Source: Cryoendolithus antarcticus
Taxonomy: Eukaryota > Ascomycota > Dothideomycetes > Cladosporiales > Cladosporiaceae
Assembly (NCBI GenBank): GCA_002077065.1
Contig: NAJO01000025.1
Span: 434,001-498,000, forward strand
DNA length: 64,000 nucleotides
Direction: 5' to 3'
Part shown: positions 45,528-56,744 of the stretch, one piece after another
Position numbering within the stretch: the first letter of the stretch is position 1
How the letters are laid out: every line of letters begins with the position of its first letter
Program-made: the position numbers and the translations under genes
Notes under the pieces: generated by a model
What the model was told of the DNA's origin: nothing
The model's database searches: none
The model's input: the letters and a program-made list of their open reading frames with translations, nothing else

Positions 45528-46505
45528 TCAAACCGGCTTCTCGTACCCTGTCACGATCTGCCTCGACGCATGCACGGTCCTCTTCAATGATCGAGCAACC
45601 ACTTGCTCGAGTAGCGCAGCTCTGGGTGATTTGGGTTTGCTTGGTGAGGAGGTGCCATGTGCGACTGACCGCCGCTTCCGGTTCGGAGAAGGTGTCTGGA
45701 TCTTCGGGTCCTTTTCTTCACTTCTAGGTCCATCGAGATCTTGGACCGATCTTACAGTCGGACCTTTTGTGGTATATTTGAAGCCGACTGGATCGGTCTC
45801 TGGAACAACCCCGAGGGTGCGCAAAAGATCTGTCAACGTCAGCATCACTGTATGTCTTTACGATTGGAAGGTCTGCAATACCAGGACTACAGCACTGGAA
45901 TCGGAATGTCGCGTGCGGAGCGTCGACAGCGTCCAACAAGGCATACTTATAGAAAGTTCGCGGGTCCTCTGGGTGCAGTGCACCTATGGAAGGAAACCTG
46001 CACCAAAAGTCAGTACACATGATACCCATATAGCCTGGCGGACCTGGTCAGAATTCTACCTCGATCCTTTGCCCTCTCCCTCACATCTCAGCTTATCAAC
46101 CTTCAGATGTTCGGGTTTCCGTGCCGTCGCTCTGAACACCTGCAACTCCAAGATCTTCACTACTTGCCCAAGCTCCTCGAACATCATTCCATACTTCTCC
46201 CCATCACTTCCCGGGATGAACTCCACCTTTCCCTCCCACTCATGCGCAGGTCCACAGTCCCAGCTCACGATGTGCTCTGCGTCGAGGAAGAGCTTGAAGT
46301 AGAAGTACTTGACCCCCGAGAGAAGAGACTGGGGAGGGCAGGAATAGTGTATCTGGAACCCCGTCAAGGGCGGAAAGGCGCAATGGACTGACGTGACGTT
46401 TGCTGGGGCTAGTGGAGTGTTCAGTAGCGAGGAGTCGTGCTCAACAATAGGAGCCTGGTCATCGTGCCAGACCAGGATGATGATGAGATCGTTGAGGATC
46501 GGCAT
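45528..46505 (-). CDS. Conserved-looking fungal protein of unknown function, three exons
   Basis: Exons 46505-46060, 45997-45882 and 45829-45528 join in phase to 287 aa. Intron 1 has GTAGAA, TGTACTGACTT and TGCAG; intron 2 has GTATTG, GCTGACG and GACAG. The start is MPILNDLIIILVWHDDQAPI. The first 150 residues are beta-rich (GVKYFYFKLFLDAEHIVSWD, KVEFIPGSDGEKYGMMFEEL, LGQVVKILELQVFRATARK). DPRTFYKYALLDAVDAPHAT follows, and the C terminus is basic and Ser/Pro-rich (SPNRKRRSVAHGTSSPSK). The pattern recalls small fungal DUF7918-like proteins, but I am not sure. The C-terminal basic stretch could be a nuclear localisation signal. Confidence 0.75.
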
Positions 46506-47171
46506 GGTGATGGTGGGCGTTGATGTGGTATGAGATCAGTGACATGACCGAGCAATATGGCTTTCGTTGAAGTGCTACGCTCAGCGTGAAGTGACGAAAA
46601 CATGCCTTAAAACAAGGCAGGAGCGACCGAGACCGCTGGACTATACATCGACTTCTCTACGGATCAATTGCCGCTCTTGCACGTCTACTCTCGCTGTCGT
46701 ACACATCCCGTACAAGTCCTGTACAAGTCCACCAAGAACCTGTGGCAACGGCGAGAGGCAGCTTGTACAGGGCTCCGGTAGATTGAGCCTTTGCGTAGCT
46801 TCTCACTAGTAAACCTGTGTCTTTCCAGAAATGTGAAGCGTGGCCAGTGCTGCTGTACGCTTATTCACGACTGAAGCGCTCTGTTGCCGTGTCTTTGAGA
46901 TGATCGACTTTCACGCGAAGAAGAATGAATAGTGTTCCGTTATTTCTCACTGCCAACATGTAACAAGTTTGACTACTGCAGGTGCGCCTATAGTACCATC
47001 GGCAAGTTCGAGCTCTCGGAGAAACGCAATCTAAAGGCGGTACAGTCGTTCTCACAGTCCACCGAAAATTGAGTAGTCGGTGAGACACTTGAAGAGGTCC
47101 ACTGAGCGCGCTTCATGGGGATGCTTGACTCACTAGCAATTTATGTCGATCCTTCGCTGTGCAGCATCGTC
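46506..47171. other. Intergenic stretch, no gene seen
   Basis: It lies between the start of the three-exon unknown and the stop of the RBR gene. Only short frames are present. It should contain the promoter of the former. Confidence 0.45.
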
Positions 47172-48945
47172 CTACGGCCAAGCCTTGGATCCGTCTCCCT
47201 CTGCCTCATAGACATCCTTGCACCGCAGGCACGCGATCAAGAAGCACTTCTTACACTCGTAACTGAATCCCTTCCCTATCAAGTCGACCGGCTTGTGCTT
47301 CCTCCGTAGCGGTCTCGCCACATGACCAGCCTTGGTGAGTGCGTAAGGCTCGACGTGTGCCGTGCAGCGGTTGCACTCCATCAATTTCAGATCGCCATGA
47401 TAGTACCCATCAGGCTTCGGGTCGAACAGGGCAAAGTTGTGGATACAAGACCATACTTGAGTGTGGAGACTGTCATCGGGCTCTTCGCCGAAGTCCTCTT
47501 CTGCACCAGCCCAGCGACGTGCTCCGCCAGCATCGAGGTTACGTGTGAGTTGTGACAGGTTGCCAATGCCGTCAGGGGAGCCTTGTGGAGCTTGTGCGTT
47601 CTCGATGGCTGTAGTTGCCCCTTGTGTGGGTGTGTCCGCGGCATTCGCACTCGCGTTGGTAGCCGTCACTGCGCCAGCGAGAGGTATATTCGGACTCGCA
47701 AGTTCGTCTTCAGACTCATCAGAATCATCCTCTCCTTCATTACCACCCTCTTCAGAGGAATACTCGGCTTGCATCTCAGCACAGTCGCCATTGCAATCGC
47801 GAATGCTCTTCATGCAGTACCAGCAAAAGTGGGCACCGCAAATACATGCCATGTGTGAGCAGCCGTACATCTTCTTCAGGCCATGTTTGCATCTTGGACA
47901 TCGCTTGTAGCCGAATGACAGGAGCATTGCAGCTTCATGATCTTCCGCAGAGTTGTCGCAGTAGCCCGTGTGGGCAATCTGACGGCAGCGTGTGCAGATA
48001 GCGATGTGGCATGTAGGGCACGCGAAGAGCTGCTGCGTGGACTGAGCAACGTCGTGGACTGTATCGACAAGCTGATCGATGGAGTTCGCGACTTCTCGTT
48101 GTGCGATCGCCACGACGTCTTTGGCTGCCTGAGCGACTGGATGATCGGAGGACTTGTTGTATTTCACGGCGTTGGTTTTAATGAGCTTGACAGTCTCCAG
48201 GAATTGTCCAGCCTTGGTGTATCTAGCGATCAGTCAGTGACGGCAGACCTAATTCTCGGACAATGGAGTGGACGCACGTCGAAGCGTCCACTAGTCGCTG
48301 GATGGTATCAAGATCGGTCGGCATATGGATAATGTCGTTGTAGCCGGGGAGCGAGCTCTGCAGGCTGGCATCCCGGAAAAATCGTGAAGCAGGAGCTTCC
48401 CTCATCTTATCGAGCACCTGCCGAAGAATTTGTTGAAGTGACTTCGGCTTCGATGCTCCCACATGGCTTGGCACCACGGTCTCAGGGATGAAGACCGAGC
48501 ACGGCTTAGATGGACAGTATGTCTTGATGCGTGCGATCCACTCCGTCGACTTCATGCGATAAGCTGTGACGATCTCGGGCGCCAAGTGAGGCAGGACGGT
48601 GTGCAGCTGTAGCAGCGTGCAGCACTGAGGCGGCAATCGATCTTTGATATAGGCTGCTGCCGTAAACATCTCGATGAGGCATTTGCTGCAGTAGTCTGCA
48701 GGACATAACCGACATGGCTTGACCATGATAGGATCGCCCGGTGTGGTCTTTACGGTGTCACAGCACACCACGCACGTCCGAGCCGTCGCCTCTGTCGCCG
48801 TATCGACCTTGGGCTCGGTAGGTGGGACGACAGTGGGCACATCCTTCACTTCAGTCGGCTGCGCGGTCGCCACCGTGTCGGTAATGGTCCTTCGCAACAT
48901 GTTGAAAACGCGACGATATCCAGGAGCTGCAGTGTCATCATCCAT
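47172..48945 (-). CDS. RBR (RING-IBR-RING) ubiquitin ligase with a bromodomain-like insert in the IBR
   Basis: Exons 48945-48278 and 48222-47172 (intron GTGCGT, CACTGACTGATC, GCTAG) join in phase to 572 aa. RING1: C58/C61, C78, C81, C86, C89, then PPQCC at 105-109. IBR first pair: YCPSKPC (C144, C149); second part: FACPTCHIAICTRC...H307...C311. RING2: CPRCKHGLKK...YGCSHMACICGAHFCWYC with the expected catalytic Cys at about residue 344. Between C149 and C291 the usual short IBR loop is replaced by about 141 residues. About residues 168-265 of these read as a bromodomain: LQQILRQVLDKM, FF, LPGYNDIIHMPTDLDTIQ, FLETVKLIKTNAVKYNKSS, with Asn at the acetyl-lysine position (N245). An acidic linker and a C-terminal Cys-rich part (CNRC, CKKC, CLRC) follow. 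It is probably a nuclear or chromatin-linked E3. Confidence 0.85.
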
Positions 48946-49931
48946 TGCCAAAGGTCGTGATGAGGTTTATCATAGGACTGCGAGCATGATCACCCATAGA
49001 GATGGTATTTCGCTCGTTTGTGAGAAGTAGTCAGCCATGAGGGCTCACGACACTGTAAAGTGGCTGCCTGCGGGGACTACCGCATTGCAAGAGCAGCAGT
49101 GAAGTGAAGGAAGGTACGATCACTTGACCTCACCTCACATCTCACGTCGGCTAGGAAGAATCCATCATGCCCAGCATATCGTAGCGCGGGAACCAGCGTT
49201 TGCAGGTCTCATTCTTGATACCGGGTCACTCAGTGCTGTCTGCTCTGTGGCATAGCTAGCCGGCGTCTCACTGCGACAGCCATGGCGATAGTAGCGTACG
49301 GGTTGAGTTTCTTTCATGAAGCGGTGGCAGCAATTGACATTTTCCGCCTCTTGCAGTACGCCACAACATGAGCTGTTCCAATTTTGACCTGCTGCTCGCC
49401 ATATCGTAAAGCAACATCGCGATATCGTAAAGCAACACCGGTTTTCATCGATGATTGAAAGACGCGGTGCAGCGTCTATGACTGGCACGTTCATATGAGA
49501 CAGGAGGTAGAAAACGCACAGACTGTGCACAGCGCGTCGGCAATGGCACACTATGCCGTGTCGGGACGTAGATAAATTGGCTAGCAACATGCCAATCTAT
49601 CTCACCAAATGACCGCTGCGAGTGCTATTTCTTGGGGCGGCTGACGATCTGTTCCAACGCGGTTCGCCCAGTGTTTCCCAAGTCATCTCGATCGCCTTCA
49701 CATCTGTCGTGTACTAGATTCTTGTTCTCATTCGAGATAACCCATGCTACTGCATGTGTTCATGCATGCACTCCGCAATCCGGCGGCGTGGGTAACACGC
49801 TCCGACGAAAACCAATATCGCCATTCAAGATAGTGGTACACTAGGGACGATCCCAGCGATTGAAGCTCTCGATGCACTAGGAGCGCGAGCGCGATTGAAC
49901 TAGGAGAGCGAACACGACCAATTCAACCGCC
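48946..49931. other. Divergent intergenic region
   Basis: About 1 kb between the RBR gene and the TeaR-like gene. It contains a 21-bp tandem repeat (49401-49441) and no convincing gene. Confidence 0.5.
49401..49441. repeat. 21-bp tandem duplication
   Basis: The unit ATATCGTAAAGCAACATCGCG (49401-49421) is followed by a second copy that differs at its end (ATATCGTAAAGCAACACCGG). It is intergenic and looks like a local slippage duplication. Confidence 0.85.
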
Positions 49932-51575
49932 ATGGCAGTCGCGACCACCGCGCAATGGACCCATGCCGTTCAGCATTCAGACTTCAATGCCGATGACTTC
50001 AGCCCTGTCCAGGCATCAGAAGGCTTCGAAGACTACACTAGAAGCAACGGCAACGTACCCAAGCGCCGCCCCAGCGGCGCCAACATGCAAGGGGAGCGGG
50101 ATCCGCAACAGCGAAGACCTTCGGTGCAGTCAAATCAAGGGATCCCACCCCGCAAGCGCTCCACACATACTTTACGACAGGTCAAGGCTCCGGAAGAGGT
50201 TCGAGATGACTCGGCGTGGATACATCGCGACAAGTTGGCACAGATTGAGATACAGGAGATGGAGGACGCGGGAATGCATGTTCGACAGCCGAGGAGGTCA
50301 GGTAGTACTGGGCCTGGAGCTAATGGGAGATCGAGTCGGTCGGTCAGTCGGACTGGGCTAAGGAGGCCAGCAAGTAGAGATCAGGTGAACGAGGTGGGAG
50401 GTGCGGAGGAAGGAAGGGATGAGATGCGGAGGAAGAGGGTGTCGACTATACATGCTGCCGATGAGGAAGAGCACGAGCAGGGCTTCGATCCAACGATGGA
50501 TGCGGAGCTAAGAACGCCTGAAGAGGTGGCAGCGGAGCAGCAAATCTACCGTCAGCACATGCTTCGACCTAGTACGTCGAGGATCCCGATCTCGAAGCTC
50601 AGTCCGGTGCCGGTGCCTTCAACAGTGGTGGACCGCGAGTCGCCTTTGACGAGAAGCAGGAATGGGAGCGGTGCTTGGAGCAGTCAGTTTGACGAGCTAC
50701 AGTACGCCAGGAGGGCCCGGAGCGGAAGCAACGGCAGTCATGTCTTACTCGACGATGGAGATGGAGTGCGTACATCACCACGCCCAACGAGCTCACACAT
50801 GCGTCAGTCGAACGACTACAATACACCACATTCGCCGCCCAAGTCACGCATGCCGAACAAGGACACGCCAACTTCAGGTGCTCGCAAGGCTTCCATGAAT
50901 ACACACGTCACAGGTCGGCCACCTTCATCAGGTGGACCCAAGACCATCCGAACGAGCGGCCAGAGCATCCGCCCACTCTCGAGCTCGGGAAAGCCTCGTC
51001 CATCTACGAGCCACCAAAGACCCGAGGGCGATGCACCCTGGCTAGCGACCATGTACAAGCCAGACCCGCGTCTGCCGCCTGAAGAGCAGATGCTACCGAC
51101 TCACGCCAAGCGAATGATGCAAGAGCAGTGGGAGAAAGACGGCAAGACTGGCACAGCTTATGATCGGGACTTCAGGCTGCTAAATGACGAGCCGCTTGAC
51201 AGCCACAAACCCACTTCTAACACGCTGGACCCTCAACTGCAGACCTTTGACCAGCCTTCTCGGACTTCGCCACGTCCTCAGGTGCCGCCGAAGGAGAACA
51301 TTCCACCCGGCACACCTACTGGTAATGGCTGGCCGCTTGGCAGTCCCTCGAGCCCGGTTAAGAGCGAAGTTGGGAGTACACGGCCTGGCACTAGCGGTGG
51401 CTATCGCATTACACCTACGATCGCTACGCCACCGGTGATCAATCTGCCGAGCCCCAGGGGCAGCGCACTCGAGAACAAGCCCGTCAAGCATAATGCTACG
51501 CCAAGGATACCGGACTTTGATGTCGATGAGAAGAGTGGGAAGGAGAAGGGGTGCATGGGCTGCATCGTTATGTGA
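49932..51575 (+). CDS. teaR: TeaR-like CaaX protein (cell-end marker anchor)
   Basis: A single exon of 547 aa. Most of the chain is disordered, Ser/Pro/Arg-rich. Conserved blocks are visible: DDSAWIHRDKLAQIEIQEME (about residues 93-112), the FDPTMDAELRTPEEVAAEQQ block and APWLATMYKPDPRLPPEEQM with THAKRMMQEQWEKDGKTGTA and YDRDFRLLN. The C terminus is GCMGCIVM, a CaaX-type prenylation box with nearby Cys for palmitoylation. This order and the CaaX end match Aspergillus TeaR, the membrane receptor for the kelch protein TeaA that brings polarity factors to hyphal tips (identity from memory of the family). The gene model needs no intron. It is divergent from the RBR gene. Confidence 0.75.
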   Translation: MAVATTAQWTHAVQHSDFNADDFSPVQASEGFEDYTRSNGNVPKRRPSGANMQGERDPQQRRPSVQSNQGIPPRKRSTHTLRQVKAPEEVRDDSAWIHRDKLAQIEIQEMEDAGMHVRQPRRSGSTGPGANGRSSRSVSRTGLRRPASRDQVNEVGGAEEGRDEMRRKRVSTIHAADEEEHEQGFDPTMDAELRTPEEVAAEQQIYRQHMLRPSTSRIPISKLSPVPVPSTVVDRESPLTRSRNGSGAWSSQFDELQYARRARSGSNGSHVLLDDGDGVRTSPRPTSSHMRQSNDYNTPHSPPKSRMPNKDTPTSGARKASMNTHVTGRPPSSGGPKTIRTSGQSIRPLSSSGKPRPSTSHQRPEGDAPWLATMYKPDPRLPPEEQMLPTHAKRMMQEQWEKDGKTGTAYDRDFRLLNDEPLDSHKPTSNTLDPQLQTFDQPSRTSPRPQVPPKENIPPGTPTGNGWPLGSPSSPVKSEVGSTRPGTSGGYRITPTIATPPVINLPSPRGSALENKPVKHNATPRIPDFDVDEKSGKEKGCMGCIVM

Positions 51576-52093
51576 GCAGCATACGGGAAGATATGGATGT
51601 CCATGCTGAGCAGAGTCTGTCAAGAGTGAGACGGAGGAGCCGAGTGATAGCGTTCAGCGGACTGGCGTCTTATTCATTTGTATTGTAGCGCAGTCTGGTG
51701 ACTTTTGGCGTGGAGAAGACGGGAGGCGTTCGAGGAATTGACCTCGTCACGGAGGGACGTGTTTGAGTGTGGCGATAGATAGTGTTCATACCCGTCGATA
51801 TGTGGCATTGCCTGGAGCATTGAGTCTTACCGCCCTGAGTGCAGTGATGATTTGATTCTCACCAGCTATTGAGACCACGGAAAAAAACAACGTCACGTGC
51901 GCATCGGAGCTACTCACCGAGTCTCCAGGTCTTGGCACCGCACACCCAAAGATTCGCAGGCACAAATTTGACGGGCCAGGTACCGAAGTACTACCACTTC
52001 ATCCAACCCATCCACTCTTTCACACACCATCCCGCTCTATCAACATACCCCTTCGAGGATCTTCGACCCCTTGAACCAGCAAATACATTCAAG
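51576..52093. other. Intergenic stretch and eS12 promoter
   Basis: About 520 nt with no gene. A C/T-rich stretch with TCACACACCATCCCGCTC lies before the eS12 start, as is common in fungal ribosomal protein promoters. Confidence 0.45.
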
Positions 52094-52765
52094 ATGGTGA
52101 GTCTTCCGCTGTACCCGATGGACAGGGGGATGGAGGTAGGAGGGAGCCACGGGAAGGAGGGCACGTGAAGGACTTGCAAGCGGCATTGGAAGACCCGGAA
52201 CGAGTGCGAGACTCGATTGACCCCATCATCACATACTAACATACCCCTTCTCTCAGTCGGACGGAGAAGAGGTTCCCACCGATGGCGTCGCCGCCGCAGA
52301 AGAAGTCGAGGTCCCCGCGGCCGACACCGGCAAATCGGGCTCCATGTCCGTGATCGATGCCCTCAAAGGCGTCCTCAAAATCGCCCTTATCCACGACGGC
52401 CTCGCACGCGGTCTCCGCGAAGCCTCCAAGGCTCTGGACCGCCGCCAGGCGCATATGTGTGTGCTGAACGAGGCGTGCGAGGAGGAGGCGTACAAGAAGC
52501 TTGTTGTGGCGCTTTGTGGGGAGCACAGCATTCCGTTAATCAAGGTGCCGGATGGAAAGCAGCTGGGAGAGTGGGCTGGGCTTTGTGAGTGATGTATATG
52601 TGTTAGTGGATATGGGGAAGAGACTAACAAGTATCTCAAGGCCAAATCGACCGCGAGGGCAACGCCCGCAAAGTCGTCAACTGCTCTTGCGTGGTAGTCA
52701 AGGACTGGGGAGAGGAGTCGCAGGAGCGCAGCATCTTGCTCAACTACTTCCAGACCGAGCAATAG
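52094..52765 (+). CDS. rps12: Ribosomal protein eS12 (40S S12)
   Basis: Exon 1 is the ATG only (52094-52096). Intron 52097-52256 (GTGAGT...ACATACTAACATA branch, CTCAG) is followed by exon 2, 52257-52584, intron 52585-52640 (GTGAGT, GACTAACAAG, CAAG) and exon 3, 52641-52765. Together they encode 151 aa. The acidic N terminus ([20 protein letters not shown]) is followed by the eS12 core: [80 protein letters not shown] and ending [16 protein letters not shown]. It is a component of the small ribosomal subunit beak. The long first intron directly after the start codon is typical of fungal ribosomal protein genes. Confidence 0.97.
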
Positions 52766-53118
52766 ACGCCGTCGATCTCTACCATCACTTCACCAGCATC
52801 GACATACGGGGCAGACAACTGAGAGCATTGATTTGCACTATCGGTAATGCATCACTTGGACGGGTACGGGGGATAGACACCACAGAAAAGCAGTAGACTG
52901 TGTCTGAAGCGCTTCATGCACTGAAAACGGGCTAGCTGGCTTCACTTCGGCGGTGTACAGCAGCTCAGCTTGCTGGTTTCTCGCCGAGGGTGAGCTGGTC
53001 TTGACAGAGAATGGAAAGACGTTAACTTCATGTTGTGCTCTGCAATGCTCGTTCGCGCAGCGCGCACACGTATGGGCGTCTGCTGTGTCTGACTACCTGT
53101 CGCTTCATGTCTCCAATT

Positions 53119-55195
53119 TCAAGCAAGCTCCCACACCCCTCCCCTACCCTTACCTTGCAGTCTCACAACCTGATAAGGCCGACTTCTCGGATCAAAATAC
53201 AGTCCCTCAACCTTCCCATCACTCCTCCTCAGACTGACATAGTAGAACCCACTGATCGTAAGCCCATGCCCTCGATCTCGATCCCCGAGCGCCTCGTCGG
53301 AGCAACTCGGTCCATCCCTAGGGTGAATGAAGTATCGCTCCTTCCAGCGCATGTGAATGTAGTCTCTACTGAGGGCATTGATTTTGCGGGGCGAGAGTAT
53401 GGTACGCGCCATTGCTTCAGACGGGCTGAAGGAGGTGTTCAATAGTGAGGGTGGAGTCCGAAAGGGAGGCAAGGCGAGCCAATTCTGGGCGTCCAAATTC
53501 GGCGTTGCGAAGGGGAAGGTCAGAGGATCTTTCGGAGGGAGAGTATATGGTGTTGAGTTGAATGCGTTTGTCGTTGTGGGCCCGCCGCGATACGAGCGGT
53601 GTTCATCTGGGGGCGGGGTGAGAAAGGAGTGCGCTCGATGGTCGAGAATGTGGCCCTCCATCAAGGTGGTAATGGGTGCGTGTTTCTTTCCTGCTCGAGG
53701 GCGGGCGTGCATGGAGGCATTCCGGGCTGCGAGCAGGGATGCTGGATGCTGCGGGACATCGTAGGCTTCCATTGTGCCTTGGAGGGTCATAGACTCCCAA
53801 TCGACTGAGTGCAACGTCACTCGTACAGGCCAGTGGTCGTGCGATGGATCTAGGAACTTTGTGGACATTTGGCGGAGGTTCGGCGCTGATGGAATCGTGT
53901 GGCTAAGCCATGGTCGGGAAGCGTCGAAGGGTAGAGGCTGATTTGATCGAGCAGTCGGGTCAGAGGTCGAGGAGTGGCGGTAATTCGGATTGATCTGCTC
54001 AACAGCTACATGCGTTGCGGATGGTGGTCGATGTGCGATCTCCATTGATGAGGTCGAAGCATGCTGATGCCCGTCGAATATCGCACCGGGCTGAAGCCAA
54101 TGTGAAGGCTCCAGAGGTTCGATGCTATTGATGTCGACCACAAAGTCGTCATGCTTATCTGCCCACCACTCTTTCGTTGCCAGATTATTGTCCACTGCAG
54201 CCTCCAGAGCCTCACCGTAAGTCTGACAGTCTCTCAGCCGGCTCAGATAAACCAGAGCATTCTCCAGCAGCGCGTGCTCGCTCTTCCCTTTGCCCCCTGT
54301 CGAGCTCGACACAACAGGTGTAGAGATCCTAGGCAATCGAGGAGGCAGATTCTCCGCCAGATACCCCCTCCGAAAAGCTGCAAAGTTCTCCTGCCTGACC
54401 TGTCCACTGCCCTCGTGCGTACTGAGCCCACTCCCCTCATATCCTCCAGGTGTAGGTCTCCACCACCCCGCGCCTCTAGCCCTCTCCTCCTCCTCGCTCA
54501 CCCCGCTCCGCTCCCGCTGCATGACATATCTCAGCATTCTCTCCGTTCTGCTGCCCTCCCCCTGCCCTAGCCCACTCTCCCCATTCCCTGACTCCCTCGC
54601 CACAACTCTTCTCCTCCGTTCCCTCGCCCGCTCCTCCATCAACCGCCTCTGCCACAGCCTTCTCTCGGCCGCATCCTGCTGCCCCTCCGTCATCTCATCC
54701 CCCGTCAGCTCTCTATACAGCTCCTCCTCCGCTCTCCTCATCTCGTGGTCCTCAGTGCTAGCGCCCGCAGCACCAGATAAGGGCACAGGCGCCCAGTCAT
54801 ATAGGCCTTGTCTATTCGGACTAGGCGTGCGATTGCCGTAAGCCGAGGGCGCGGAGGGCGGCTCGTGAGCGCGATTCAGGCGTGCGAGAACTCGCTGGAG
54901 ACGTTCACGGCGAGAGAGATCGGAGGGATGAGGCGGTGGGGGCGTGGAGGTGCGACGCGAGGAGGAGGGCATGGGGTATTGGTAGCGAGGATCGTGGGTC
55001 TGGGCCAGGGTATCTTGGGAAGTCCAGTACGGAGATGAAGATAGTGGAGGACTCTCTTGTGAATGGAAAGGGTAGGGGCTCGGTATGCGCTGCAAAGAAT
55101 GAGGGTTCAGTGAGGGCGCTTGCTGGGAGGAAGCAGTTGCGACTACATGTACTCACAGGTGGGGAGGTCGCTATTGGTGAGTTCACTGGCGGCAT
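53119..55195 (-). CDS. gid4: Vid24/Gid4-like substrate receptor of the GID/CTLH ubiquitin ligase
   Basis: Exon 1 is 55195-55157 (MPPVNSPIATSPP), the intron is 55156-55090 (GTGAGT, TCACTGAACC, TTTGCAG), and exon 2 is 55089-53119, giving 669 aa. Residues 15-330 are disordered and Arg/Glu-rich. The C-terminal Vid24 beta-barrel region is recognised by VRVTLHSVDWESMTLQGTME, ITTLMEGHILDHRAHSFLTP, then SRDYIHMRWKERYFI and GLTISGFYYVSLRRSDGKVE with GLYFDP. These are the conserved Gid4 strands (MRWKE.F and GFYY.....G...GxYF). Gid4 recruits proteins with N-terminal Pro degrons for ubiquitination. The protein is much longer than yeast Gid4 because of the N-terminal tail and an insert of about 85 residues before the MRWKE motif. 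It is convergent with rps12. Confidence 0.85.
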
Positions 55196-56744
55196 CTTCG
55201 CTGCGGATATACAAGTACCATGACGGCGAACTTCAGTGGTGCAGGCTGACTGCGCGCACGCTAAGTTGTTCGCTGAACGCTCGAAAATGAATTGAGACAA
55301 CAAAGAGATCCTGCCTCACAATGGGAAGCCTACACCTCACATCATCGAGGTCCCGCAACTGTCAACACCAAACACTTGCATCATCGCTTGGCACAAACCG
55401 CTGCAGGGCGTCTTGGATGCTACACCAATGCACTACAAAGCGCAACTGCACTGCTTAAATTCAATCTAGTTGAGAAGGGGGGGACAAAGGTGGTGGTCAC
55501 AAGGACGCTCTGAGTTAAATTAACCAAAACCCACACCGCCAGCAGCGCAGGAAAATGACTACATATCTCCAGCACCCATTTGCCCCTGATGCCTCAAGCA
55601 CCAGGCAGCCCTCCCCATCAAGGGAAGCGTAGCAGGGATGAACGCTACGAAAAGACCCCTATGCCCGTTCCCAAAGCCGCCTCGACGAAGGCCAGCAAAG
55701 ACCTCGTCTCCATGGCCTTGTTCCAGATCAGCCACCATTCAGAACCCCACAGACGTTAGTTTGAACACCGATTCCGCGGTGAACGTGTTACGCCCTCAGA
55801 TACCTTCGCAGCGACTACGCCCGAGTCTGCCTCCTCCCGACTAGCGGGAGGAAACTCGGGTCCGCCGCGGCTAGCGCGGGGGTGAGTCGTGCGAAAGGTA
55901 CCCGGTGCGGTGGGGTTGATGGTGGCGGATTGGTGGATGAGGGAGAGGGTGGTATTAGAAGCCAGCGTCGCGGACGCTCATCAGGCTCATGTGTTGTTGT
56001 GAAGGTGTTTGCTGGTCGCCGAAATGTCGAGTCCAATCCGAATTGATTGCTTATCGGAGACAAGTCGTCGTGCGAGACTGATGCGTGCCTTCATCACCAT
56101 GCCTTCTGCGCAGTGCTGCGGCTAGCGGAGCACTGTACATTAGGCAGGCTTCCGGGCGCGTCCAGTCTCGCAAAGGCGGTAGAAGTGAAGCAGTGTCCGG
56201 CACTGCAGTCGCAGCTCGATACTACGGGAGCACCTTGCCCGAATGTCCAGTAAACGTCAGGTGAAAGTTCGAAGTGCAGATGACCGCGCCTTTCCCAATG
56301 TCCGAAGATCGCTGGATGATATTCGAAGCGTGACCGTGAGGTCGGTAGAGTCCGCTCTTTGTATGCGCGAAAGTCCCATGTCCTCCCAGAGATGCGAATT
56401 CCTCCGATGCCATTCCAAGAAAATCGCTAATAATGATGCACGCAGGCGCTGTAAAATCAAGGTACTGTCAAAAAGAGATGCGCCGTCCATATATGCCGGA
56501 AAGAGTTATGATGTTGGGTCCAGCTCGTATGTCCAGAGATGGTCAACATCGGGTATCATTGTCGCATCGCAAGATCATATGTACATCGTGTGTCACGTTA
56601 TCGCGGGTCCTGTGCGCATCAGGTGGTCCGAGACTTCGTGACGGGGATTGTCGGGTTTGGCCAGAACACCGACGGCAGTGTGCTTGTCGTTCAACGACTT
56701 GAAGATAAGGAGAAGGGTGCGTTAAGCCGAGTAGACTACGAGGT
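55196..56744. other. 1.5-kb intergenic region, no convincing gene
   Basis: Only short overlapping frames are present. No repeat or RNA gene was recognised. It is downstream of the 351-aa unknown and upstream of the Vid24 gene. Confidence 0.4.

Noticed and set aside
45346..46302. Plus-strand open frame of 318 residues
   Set aside because: It runs antisense to the three-exon minus-strand gene whose exons join in phase with good splice signals; the plus frame has no domain and unnatural composition.
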